Positions 46,617-55,613 of a stretch of DNA of 60,684 nucleotides are shown one piece after another. Numbering within the stretch: the stretch's first letter is position 1; each line of letters opens with the position of its first letter. Position numbers and translations under genes: made by a program. The notes below the pieces were generated by a model. The model had not been told where the DNA came from and searched no databases. It was given only the letters and a program-made list of their open reading frames with translations. This stretch comes from a virus: the IMG/VR virus record IMGVR_UViG_3300009129_000015, positions 1 to 60,684 of that record, one strand, 5' to 3'.

Positions 46617-47111
46617 TTAAACTCCATTAAAATCAAATGTAATTTCATTTTCATCTATAATATTTATTGCTTCGCTTTCTGGAATAGTTTCAAATGTATT
46701 TAAATCCTTGAATATATTACTCGAACAATCAAGTTCAAGCACGAATGAGGTTTTTGTGGTTTTTAATTTATCTAATTCATCTGTTGTTGCATTATTTAAT
46801 GATGCCCAAGTTCCTTCGACAGATCCTTCCCTCGGAATAATTGAAACATACAGGGTTTCATCAGAAGTCGCAACGGCACCAAACAAACTATGACAGGACC
46901 GAGTATGTAATATTGGGGCAGATGTGCTGGAATATGGACTCCAATTAAAATCCGAATCTGCCGTAAACGTGTTTGAGGTTCCCGACACAAAAAATCCAAT
47001 AGGATTTCCATTTGGCTTGTCGTGTGCTTCATATTGCAAATCTTTTTTTCTTGTTGTTTTTGCAATAAAAAGAAAATGGCCCTCTGTTGCAATCATTGTT
47101 GTTTTTCTCAA
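46617..47111 (-). CDS. Adhesin-cassette protein, paralogue of the gene at 10999-11478
   Basis: 164 residues. Start taken at TTG (47109-47111), reading (M)RKTTMIATEGHFLF, because the paralogue begins MRKITMVSTKDHFLYL from an ATG at the same place; the TTG overlaps the upstream stop TGA. Similar features: G-x-PIGFFVSGTSNTFTADS and a closing FKDLNTFETI. Likely fibre-associated. Function unknown. Confidence 0.65.
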   Translation of the reverse strand: MRKTTMIATEGHFLFIAKTTRKKDLQYEAHDKPNGNPIGFFVSGTSNTFTADSDFNWSPYSSTSAPILHTRSCHSLFGAVATSDETLYVSIIPREGSVEGTWASLNNATTDELDKLKTTKTSFVLELDCSSNIFKDLNTFETIPESEAINIIDENEITFDFNGV

Positions 47112-47371
47112 AACAATGGCTCCTCTGTTTTTAATGTGATTGTATCCTTTAATGTTCCTGGGTTCTTTTCGTCTTCTTTTGATTTGATATAAAGAGAAGT
47201 AATATATTTAATTTTATTACGAATCCATACGGTGTTTGCAGTATTGTCGGGGTTCAATTCCAGCCCTATGTTGACGTTCTCTATTACATAATCTGAATTA
47301 TCCTTTATGGACACCACACAAGTTTTTTTTGAAGTGCTTATACTATGTATATTTGCAGAAATATTATGCAT
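47108..47371 (-). CDS. Small adhesin-associated protein, paralogue of the gene at 11933-12160
   Basis: 87 residues. NVNIGLELNPDNTANTVWIR-NK aligns with NIGLELNQDGTADMAWIKNK of the other copy. It follows the 1,379-residue adhesin, as its paralogue follows the 911-residue adhesin. Possibly an assembly factor or a fibre cap. Confidence 0.65.
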   Translation of the reverse strand: MHNISANIHSISTSKKTCVVSIKDNSDYVIENVNIGLELNPDNTANTVWIRNKIKYITSLYIKSKEDEKNPGTLKDTITLKTEEPLF

Positions 47372-47391
47372 TGAATAAATTTCCTTTCTTT

Positions 47392-50300
47392 TTATTTCTT
47401 ATATTCAGAAGAACCTACTCCAAGGGACCATCCGGCGGTTCCCGGCGTGGTGGCTCCGTTGGGGTGTCTTGCATAAATTGTTTCTGTTGATGCTTCATTT
47501 CTTACTGTAATTTTTCCTGCGTATGCCGCACGAACCTTGTCATATATTCCTTCTTCTGTATTTTCTGGGTATGTTGTCACGGCACCCGGCGGAACTTCAG
47601 GCCAGCCGACATTATATTCTCCATCAAAAACATCAAAGAGACTGTCTGCATATGCGCCCACCAAATATCCCGCAGCCCCACCAGGCCACTGATACCTACT
47701 ATTTTCTCCGCTGGTCGAAGTGTCGGGATTTCCATTATATCCTGCCTCTGCGCCAGTCGCCCCAAAGACCTTTCCCGACGGTCGGTCTTCATTTACAATT
47801 TCTCCGCCTGCGCCACCACCTGCGCCACCACCACCGGAACGCATCATTGCATCATTCACTTGTGTAGAATTAGAACCCGAACCAATATTTATTATTTCTA
47901 TGTTAGGAAGATATGTTTCGTCATGAATAATAAAAAAACAGTCTCCTCCATCAGAACCATAATCGGGCTGAAGCGAGTCCACGCGATTTATTGTTTCTAC
48001 AGTTCCGGCAAGACCTCCTGCCCCACCAGAGACATTTCTATAACTTGGATTTGCTGATGTGTGCAATGTAATATCCGTACCAGTCTCGCCCTGCATTTCT
48101 GCGCTCCATGTTTCGTCTAATGAACCGCCAATTAGTATTGCACGACCATATCCGCTGCCTGCCTTTCCTGTTCCTGCATAGGAATAATTTGAATCATGTA
48201 GAGTGCCAGCAGGATTATTTCCACGACCACTTCCGCCCCCGGCACCGCCGCCACCACCGCCAATTTTTAAGGGAGCATCGCCTGCCGAAGTTTTTCCTCC
48301 GGGTACAGTTTCTCCGGGGTTGAGGTCATAATTATAATGGCCGCCATATCCACCAGCCCCGCCACCGCCCAGAACAATTCCATGATTTTTGATAATCAAA
48401 TTAAGATTTTGATTATTAATAAAATTAAAGTTACGACCAGAAAGATCAAAGGTGATTGCTGGCTTTGGTTTTCCCATAAGTTTAAAATCAGAAAGGCCAG
48501 ATCCGGTTTTCATAAAAAACTGTTCAAACTCCTCCGAACCAATATACATTGGATCAACTCCGGGGGTATCATATTCAGGAATTTCAAAAATAATATTCAG
48601 ACTTCCATATATTCTTCCAGATTCATCTCTGTGATTATGAAATGGGTCTGTTGCAGGATCGCCGGGAGTTCCTACAAAATCATCAGGAAAATTCAAATTA
48701 AAATATCTCATATCATCATCGTCTGCATCCCCCCTGTACTTCAATGGGTTTATCATATTTCCCCCGGCAAGAGTAGAGGAGCGGGCGCTCACAGTAATGG
48801 TATTTGATTGTTGAGCCGACACATCTGGTTTTCTTCCGTGTGAATATATCACATACGAACAATAATAAGTATCCCAACAATTAGAATCACCCTCAGAAAG
48901 GCCCAAAGTTCTTGCAGGGCCAGCCCCTCCCATCCCCATACTACCCTGCCAAGCTACATCATCACTCCAATTTCCAAACTCATGCCCTGGTGGCCACTGA
49001 ATTCCCTCTCCTTCGGACAAAAAGCCGCCCAGCACCCACCATTCATCACTATCTGCCTGTGAAGAAATTCCTGGAATATCTGGACCCCATACAGGAATTC
49101 GATGAGAAACTCCCAAAGAATCTGTATGATAAGTCTCGCCTAGATTTACTTGGTCGATTTCTAGTGCCCATTGCCTTCCATGATAATGGAGAGGATAGGT
49201 GGCGGGGTCATATTGGTCTATAAACGGGGGCTGCATATGTGTATAAAATGTACACATGGTATTTGAAAATGGATTTGAAAAATATTGTAATGGATGACCG
49301 AGCCAACCATACAAAGAATCTGTTCCATTCAGTTGGGGCGCTGCCGTGCCTATGCCGCCAATCGCACCAGAACCAAATCTATCATGGGTTGTTGCAGGAA
49401 GATATTCTAAGTTTGTATACGAACGCGGCCAGCCCGTGTATCCGTCTCCCGCAGAAGGAGTTTTGCGCTTTATTGCGGCATAATCTTCTAGGGCATTCCT
49501 TCGCGAATCCCAGGCTGCGTGGTCAAGTGGCGAAAAAACAACAGGTCTTCGCAAGCCTGTGTGTGTGGGAGTCATATGTGCTTCTACAGAAAGATGAGTT
49601 GAATTGGAAAAATGAAAAAGACCAGAAACTCCCACAGAATGGCCCAATGCGCTTTCCCATAATTTACGGGATTTGGGAGTGCCTACTGGATTCACCCCTG
49701 GAAGCGCAACACCCAAAGATTCAAGCGCATCAAGTTCTTCTGGAGTCCATATTGCCTCCCACGCCTCTCTAGCATTTTCATGAAGAGACACTCCACTATA
49801 AAGATTACTTCCAATTCCTCCCCATTTAAATCGTACCCAAGGGCTGTCCATGTGGACAATTTCATCTTCATTTGTATATGTAAAGTCGTCCCAGTCTGGG
49901 GCCCAATCGGATGTTGGGGTTGTTGCAACATTTGCATACCAGGGATGAAATCTTACCTGTTTTCCATCTTTTCCTGAAGACCCGACTGCAAAACGAATTG
50001 CAACTTCTGGAATTTCTCCATCGGGCAGCGGATTAATAATAGGAATTGTAACATTTCCTCTGTCTATATAATTTCCTTCCATAACGTCTTCCTTTGAACT
50101 ATACCAACCGCCCCAGGTCATTGCAGAAAGGTTTGTTGGTCGTTCAGAATCATGATAGAAATGCTCGTCTATTCCAATTCCAAGGTTTGTTACTGTCGTC
50201 ACCGTTGCCCCAAATTCCTTATATTCTTCATTGAGTTCGTGAATGGCAGCACTTCCGGGCATGGCTGGATTTAGCATCCACATTTGCGGAGTCATCGTGA

Positions 50301-51531
50301 CAACTGGACTCCAATTTGGGTCCGTGACTTGCCAGTCCGGGCCGTAGTAGCCACTCAGAGGATGATTGGGATCTCCCCATATGTCCGTATAGGGCACCTG
50401 TACATATGGAATAACCGCCATCCAAAAATCTGCTGCGCGGGCAAAATTGGTGTTTGGATGGTCCCAGTCACCCCATTCGCCATAACGCTGGTCGAACGGA
50501 TCTGTGCTAAACGGAAGGCTTTCCGAACCGAAGCCCCAACTTGATTCTGGCATTCTTAGCATTGCTCCAACCTTTAGGTCACTAGGAACGCCGCCCATGA
50601 GCGCGGGATCGGGTTGGACTGGATCGCCTCCATGCGCTCCGTCAGTTACAACACAAGAGCGAACAACAAGGTCTGTCTGCTGCGCCCAACTCCCACCCGC
50701 TTCATAGTTAGAAAATTCTTGGGTGCCTTCATCGAGCCGAGAGTCTCCCCAGGGCCCGGCGCCCACAAACGAACCATTAATGGGATTGTATGCAACATCC
50801 CCGTCCCATATCCATTCGCTATCATAAACCGGGGAGGTTGATATATATCCAGAAGGGATGGATGTTGGATTTCCTGCCCCTCCATAATCATGTCGTGTTT
50901 CAGAAAAAACAGTTTTGCAATGTCCGGCACCGGGATAATGAGGATTATTATAATTTATAGGAAGATTGGATTCTGCTCCGGCAACATCCATATAAAAACT
51001 CCACAGGCCAGTTGCATCTCTCAAAGCCCTTTGTGCATCATCCCTATTGTCTGCCCAGGTGTCATACGGTATGGTAATGGGGGGACTTTGGGCCAGACCA
51101 AAATCTACTGCTGCCTGTTTTTGTTCAGGAGTCCCCACCGCCCTGTAATGTGTTGCCCAGATAAACCTATCTTTTCTTCTGCCAGCCGCAGTTGCGGTCG
51201 TGTGGGCAAATCCCTCGATGGCTGGTGGGCATGGGCAATGATTTCCCCCGCTTCCAAAAATATCTTTTAATGATATTTGAAATATTCTTTCTAAATTATG
51301 AGTTCCAACAGATGGCGTAGTCCCAGACAAAGCCACAGGCTCTCGCTCACAGGTTATCTTAAATGCCCCCGATTGGATTATATTCAAAGAACTTGCATCT
51401 GTCGATGAAAACATCAAATTGCCATCAAGATATGTCTGTGGATCTAGAACATTTGCTCCCGGTTTTGATACATAAAGCCCAACTTCATTGAGAAGAGTAT
51501 TTGCATGTTTCCCTAAGATAACTCTATCCAT
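47392..51531 (-). CDS. Large receptor-binding protein with glycine-rich tip
   Basis: 1,379 residues. N-terminal modules in order: MDRVILGKH, GLYVSKPGANV, DGNLMFSSTDASS. The long central region is aromatic and Pro/Trp-rich without a family I can name. From about residue 1045 it turns glycine-rich: KNHGIVLGGGGAGGYGG, then several Gly runs, as in the polyglycine host-recognition domains of T-even adhesins. It shares N-terminal modules with the next two genes and its glycine-rich tip with the 911-residue adhesin. Expected to be a host-range determinant. Confidence 0.75.
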   Translation of the reverse strand: MDRVILGKHANTLLNEVGLYVSKPGANVLDPQTYLDGNLMFSSTDASSLNIIQSGAFKITCEREPVALSGTTPSVGTHNLERIFQISLKDIFGSGGNHCPCPPAIEGFAHTTATAAGRRKDRFIWATHYRAVGTPEQKQAAVDFGLAQSPPITIPYDTWADNRDDAQRALRDATGLWSFYMDVAGAESNLPINYNNPHYPGAGHCKTVFSETRHDYGGAGNPTSIPSGYISTSPVYDSEWIWDGDVAYNPINGSFVGAGPWGDSRLDEGTQEFSNYEAGGSWAQQTDLVVRSCVVTDGAHGGDPVQPDPALMGGVPSDLKVGAMLRMPESSWGFGSESLPFSTDPFDQRYGEWGDWDHPNTNFARAADFWMAVIPYVQVPYTDIWGDPNHPLSGYYGPDWQVTDPNWSPVVTMTPQMWMLNPAMPGSAAIHELNEEYKEFGATVTTVTNLGIGIDEHFYHDSERPTNLSAMTWGGWYSSKEDVMEGNYIDRGNVTIPIINPLPDGEIPEVAIRFAVGSSGKDGKQVRFHPWYANVATTPTSDWAPDWDDFTYTNEDEIVHMDSPWVRFKWGGIGSNLYSGVSLHENAREAWEAIWTPEELDALESLGVALPGVNPVGTPKSRKLWESALGHSVGVSGLFHFSNSTHLSVEAHMTPTHTGLRRPVVFSPLDHAAWDSRRNALEDYAAIKRKTPSAGDGYTGWPRSYTNLEYLPATTHDRFGSGAIGGIGTAAPQLNGTDSLYGWLGHPLQYFSNPFSNTMCTFYTHMQPPFIDQYDPATYPLHYHGRQWALEIDQVNLGETYHTDSLGVSHRIPVWGPDIPGISSQADSDEWWVLGGFLSEGEGIQWPPGHEFGNWSDDVAWQGSMGMGGAGPARTLGLSEGDSNCWDTYYCSYVIYSHGRKPDVSAQQSNTITVSARSSTLAGGNMINPLKYRGDADDDDMRYFNLNFPDDFVGTPGDPATDPFHNHRDESGRIYGSLNIIFEIPEYDTPGVDPMYIGSEEFEQFFMKTGSGLSDFKLMGKPKPAITFDLSGRNFNFINNQNLNLIIKNHGIVLGGGGAGGYGGHYNYDLNPGETVPGGKTSAGDAPLKIGGGGGGAGGGSGRGNNPAGTLHDSNYSYAGTGKAGSGYGRAILIGGSLDETWSAEMQGETGTDITLHTSANPSYRNVSGGAGGLAGTVETINRVDSLQPDYGSDGGDCFFIIHDETYLPNIEIINIGSGSNSTQVNDAMMRSGGGGAGGGAGGEIVNEDRPSGKVFGATGAEAGYNGNPDTSTSGENSRYQWPGGAAGYLVGAYADSLFDVFDGEYNVGWPEVPPGAVTTYPENTEEGIYDKVRAAYAGKITVRNEASTETIYARHPNGATTPGTAGWSLGVGSSEYKK

Positions 51532-51537
51532 AATTTT

Positions 51538-52860
51538 TTAGGTGTCACCCCTCTCTTTGAATAATGTCCAAGCCAAAAGTTGATTCTTATTTGGAGAACC
51601 ATTGGTAAAGTATATATCAATAGTATTTGCAGAGCCTGGATGGTTATCGGTATTTGCAGAGGTTCGCGCCGAAAGACCAAACCCAGGAACCAATCCAGTT
51701 TTTAATGGGCCTTCTAAATTAATATAATCTAAATTCACAAATGGATTATTAGTCACGACCTGACACTCCGACGAGGCGGTGCCATAACTAGATGAAAAAA
51801 ATTTATCATGAACGTTTGATGATGGCAGCATGACGTTCCAATGAACCACGGCTGTTCCGGTATTTCCCGGAGTTCTTACTCCTGTATGAACTGCAACTGT
51901 TTTGGGTGTATTTCTGTCGGGCGCGGGGGGAACATTGACAAATCCTGTCTGAAGTGTCTGCATGTATGCATCTGCACTAGAATCAAAAATTAAATCTCCA
52001 TCAGAACATGACATGACATTGGCTCCGGGTTTTGAAATAAAAAGCCCAGTCTTGCCCGACCTATAAAAATATTTACTAAAATTCAAATATTCTCGCGCCC
52101 TGGCCCCGACATAATCAATTTCCCACATGGGTTCGCTTTCTGGAACCCAACCAGATCCTGTTGCGCCGGATGTATGAAAATCAAACCGTACCACAATGAC
52201 TCTACTATTGTTCCCCAATGCATTCCAATTTTTTGTTATATTAGAATTTTTATCCATATCCCATCTCAAAATTTTATAATCACTTGGTCCGGCAGCCACC
52301 TCTGAGTCAGGGAAAACCGTCTTCCAATTAACCGAAGTTGAATTATATGTGGAATAATCGTCATCGACCGAAGAAAGATGAACAGGCCAATTCCATTGAA
52401 CATAAAATGTCGGAGAGCCTGTGGAGAAACCCGTCTGGTTTTGATTTTTTGCAACAAAAAAACATTTGAATCCTCCGGCGGCATCGGCTGGATAATTTCC
52501 AGAAGTCTGAAGTCGTCGAAGTCGCATTTCAACAATTGGATATAGGTTTGGATTAATTGCATCAGAAGATGGAGCAGACCCCCAAGGTACAGACTGTGGG
52601 TCAACAAAGGCAGGGGTAGAAAAAATTAACCCACCATAGTTTCCAGTATATAATAAAGTATCTGTTCCACTTCTTTTAAACTTTGCTCCGGTCGTCCACG
52701 ATAAAAACCCTGGGCCGTAATTGGTAAGTGAGCTTGCATCACCAACTCCGGGATCATACATTTCAAAACTTGAGGTTCCTGATCCCGTAGGAGTAAATTC
52801 TTCTCGATAACCGTATTCATATTCCATTGTCAAATTTTTTCCCAGGAGGACTCTGTCCAT
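51538..52860 (-). CDS. Adhesin with an inserted lectin-like domain
   Basis: 440 residues. The modules seen contiguously in the 1,379-residue protein are split here: MDRVLLGKN, then an insert of about 260 residues containing IVEMRLRRLQTSG, ILRWDMDKNSNITKNW and MWEIDYVGARARE (a jelly-roll or LamG-like fold), then TGLFISKPGANV and DGDLIFDSSADAYM. The C-terminal 130 residues are beta-rich. It is separated from the neighbouring adhesins by 6 nt on each side. Probably tail fibre or baseplate fibre; sugar binding is inferred. Confidence 0.7.
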   Translation of the reverse strand: MDRVLLGKNLTMEYEYGYREEFTPTGSGTSSFEMYDPGVGDASSLTNYGPGFLSWTTGAKFKRSGTDTLLYTGNYGGLIFSTPAFVDPQSVPWGSAPSSDAINPNLYPIVEMRLRRLQTSGNYPADAAGGFKCFFVAKNQNQTGFSTGSPTFYVQWNWPVHLSSVDDDYSTYNSTSVNWKTVFPDSEVAAGPSDYKILRWDMDKNSNITKNWNALGNNSRVIVVRFDFHTSGATGSGWVPESEPMWEIDYVGARAREYLNFSKYFYRSGKTGLFISKPGANVMSCSDGDLIFDSSADAYMQTLQTGFVNVPPAPDRNTPKTVAVHTGVRTPGNTGTAVVHWNVMLPSSNVHDKFFSSSYGTASSECQVVTNNPFVNLDYINLEGPLKTGLVPGFGLSARTSANTDNHPGSANTIDIYFTNGSPNKNQLLAWTLFKERGDT

Positions 52861-52866
52861 GTGAGA

Positions 52867-55593
52867 TTATCCTCCCTGACTCTCATTGGGAGTATATCCT
52901 TGAATTGATGCCGGAATTCGCAAAACCCAATATTTGTATACTGGAGGATTTGCATTGGCGGGATCAAAGGTGGGAAAGGCATCACCAGCCCCACCAATTG
53001 ACACCTTGTTCCCAGATCCCCCAATATAACTTGTTTGGTTGTATATTGGATCATGCAGAGTCAGGCCATCGGCGGCATTTCTGTTATTAAATGCCGGGCT
53101 GCTTTTTGGAACCACTCCTTCTGGATGAAATATCCCAGGAGAGGACAGCCGTTTGACTGAGTATTGAGACAAGGAAAGTTGCCCTGAAAACTCCACCTCG
53201 CTTGGCAGTTTATGGTATCTATATGGATAAAATCCTCCAGTATCTCCATAGTATGATCCATTGGCAGCCCTGTCTTTAAATGCTGCTTTGTCTGTCGGTA
53301 TCGGGTCGGACGGTCTTGCAATACTTCCATCATACACAAAAGGATACCCCGAATAATTTAACCACCATTTAAATTGAGAATAATCAGTTCCAGCCTCGGT
53401 CCCCTCTAGGTCTATCAAAAAAGTATTTGCATTAGTGTCTGTGACACTCGGTTTTAATGTCAGGCCCTCAGAAAAATGTTTCCATGTGCCATCAGTATTA
53501 AACAGAATAAGCGCAGGATGAAACATTCCCCAATTTCCATATGACTCCCTCATGGATGAACTATTGAATGCGGCCGCCCCTTGGTTTGCTGTTGCCGCTT
53601 CGGGGAGTGTCGGAGATAAATTCCATAAAGATTCGGTGCCCTCTTGGGCAATTGCATTTCTACAAGTCAAATAAAAACGATCTTTTCCTGCCCGCGCATA
53701 TGCAAACGTTCGCATTTCCGAAAAATAAAATGCATGGTCAGAAGAAAAAGTATTTCCGGCGCGATAAGAAGGAGCAGGGATTGGCGTATCGTTCCACGGA
53801 AGAGATTCTGTTACAGAAGGAAAAATCTCAGAACCATCGTCTGCATATTGATTGTAATGTGAATAATCTGTAATGTCGAGGGGGGCTCCGATGCCGCCGA
53901 ACTCAGAGGGAAGAAATTGACTTATTGTCCCCCACCAGGGCTGGGCTGTAACTCCAGACGCTGTTTTCAAATTAATATCCCAACCTTTGTTAACTCCTCT
54001 TGGGTCTGTGCTTATGGTTGGATATAAATGGTCTTCCCATTTGGTTGTTGCAATGGAAAATTCTTGCTCGCCCCCTGGATATGAATTTGCAGTCTCTCCG
54101 CCGCCAGATGCTGCATCATATCTTTGAAATAATACAACAGGTATGTATGGAAGTTTTGGAAAGGTAATTAGCCCATTAGAAAGAGTGGATGTGTGGTCAG
54201 CTTTATCAAAACTTTTTGGAGATGTGGTCCCGTCAATGTTTGCCTTTTGGGTGCCAATGGTCACGGTTCCTTCCTGATGCACAAGGCCAGTTTCTTGCCA
54301 ATCAGAGGAAAATACCAAGGAATCTTTTACGCTTCCATATTTTCCTACATCATTTGGAACTCCCTTTTTTTTGACGCGGACATAATCAATTTCAAATAAC
54401 CAAGGAGGGTTGGCTGGGTCTTCGTCCAAGGCTGCCCAATCTGGGTTCCAAGTAATACCCGACAAAGGAAGAAACATCAGCCGAGATATATTATAGTCAG
54501 AAGAGTAAGGTCGGCGGCCATCATTTAAATGCGGTTCATTATATGGAACTTCTGGATTTTCTCGCCTTATTCCAGTAGGAGAAGTATCTGCATTATATGC
54601 TTTTGCTGTCTCTATCCAATCTTCCATGTGCCCGTATGGGTCAGACCATATTTTATCTTCACTCATATCCCATTCTAAAATATGCCATTCCCCATCTGGA
54701 AGCAAAGTATCCCATTTATTTTCTGCGGAAGATGACTTTCCTGTCGGGTAAACAATACCTTGGCCGGTTCCGTCTGGGCTAGTGACGCCTGCCTCTACAA
54801 ACCAAATTCCCCCAGTATTATATGTGTCGGCATAGACGCCCGTAGGATATTCAAATTGAAATCCAGAATAATTATTTTTTTGTTGAGTAGTTACCCCGCC
54901 ATTTTTTCGAGCCCAAAAAACAGGATGACCGTAGACACTCCCATCGGACCCAACAACATTGTTTGCAAATGTGGCAAGCGGAGTAGACCCTCCCGTCACC
55001 GGGCATCCTGCTACTGGAGTGGATATAAAATAAAATCTAAAATCGCTTGTATTTGACGGCGGCGGGGCTGGGTGATTCATATTTCTTCTAATTTTCATTT
55101 CAATTACATTATGAACTGTTCCTGAAAAAGAATCAGGGCCAGCAAAATAACCTAATCCAGATAAACTTGACGGAGCAGTATCTTGAATAAATAAATCTTC
55201 TGTATATAATCGTGTACTGTATCCGGTTGGAGATACTAAAAACGTATTGTTTTTACTTCTTTTTATTTGTGGAACTCTTGTATTTGCAGTAGCATGACTT
55301 ACTGAACGCCATCGCCAGCGGAGAGAGTTGGAATGGCCAACAGGATCTCCTGGGTCATATGCATATCCATTGACCCCCACATCAGTCATTCCATCATCCC
55401 CTGTTCCCGAAGTATAAAATGTCCATGCAGTCTCAGGAGAATCATCAAATTCTTTCTGATACCCATACCAATTTCCAAGGGATTCCATATAGGAATTTCC
55501 GGCCAAATGAATAACATTGGCTCCGGGTTTTGAAACCCAAAGCCCTACCTCCCCGGTATTTGTATTCTTTCCAAGTAATACTCTGTCTGCCAT
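52867..55593 (-). CDS. Receptor-binding/tail fibre protein with lectin-like domain
   Basis: 908 residues. It begins MADRVLLGKNTNTGEVGLWV-SKPGANV, then a domain like that of the 440-residue protein (VIEMKIRRNMNHP, WHILEWDMSEDKIWS, WLFEIDYVRVKKKG), then a DSLVFSSDW module and a long beta-rich C-terminal half. Tight spacing to its neighbours shows co-expression. Likely a host-recognition fibre. Confidence 0.7.
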   Translation of the reverse strand: MADRVLLGKNTNTGEVGLWVSKPGANVIHLAGNSYMESLGNWYGYQKEFDDSPETAWTFYTSGTGDDGMTDVGVNGYAYDPGDPVGHSNSLRWRWRSVSHATANTRVPQIKRSKNNTFLVSPTGYSTRLYTEDLFIQDTAPSSLSGLGYFAGPDSFSGTVHNVIEMKIRRNMNHPAPPPSNTSDFRFYFISTPVAGCPVTGGSTPLATFANNVVGSDGSVYGHPVFWARKNGGVTTQQKNNYSGFQFEYPTGVYADTYNTGGIWFVEAGVTSPDGTGQGIVYPTGKSSSAENKWDTLLPDGEWHILEWDMSEDKIWSDPYGHMEDWIETAKAYNADTSPTGIRRENPEVPYNEPHLNDGRRPYSSDYNISRLMFLPLSGITWNPDWAALDEDPANPPWLFEIDYVRVKKKGVPNDVGKYGSVKDSLVFSSDWQETGLVHQEGTVTIGTQKANIDGTTSPKSFDKADHTSTLSNGLITFPKLPYIPVVLFQRYDAASGGGETANSYPGGEQEFSIATTKWEDHLYPTISTDPRGVNKGWDINLKTASGVTAQPWWGTISQFLPSEFGGIGAPLDITDYSHYNQYADDGSEIFPSVTESLPWNDTPIPAPSYRAGNTFSSDHAFYFSEMRTFAYARAGKDRFYLTCRNAIAQEGTESLWNLSPTLPEAATANQGAAAFNSSSMRESYGNWGMFHPALILFNTDGTWKHFSEGLTLKPSVTDTNANTFLIDLEGTEAGTDYSQFKWWLNYSGYPFVYDGSIARPSDPIPTDKAAFKDRAANGSYYGDTGGFYPYRYHKLPSEVEFSGQLSLSQYSVKRLSSPGIFHPEGVVPKSSPAFNNRNAADGLTLHDPIYNQTSYIGGSGNKVSIGGAGDAFPTFDPANANPPVYKYWVLRIPASIQGYTPNESQGG

Positions 55594-55613
55594 AATATTA
55601 TATATGTCTCCAA

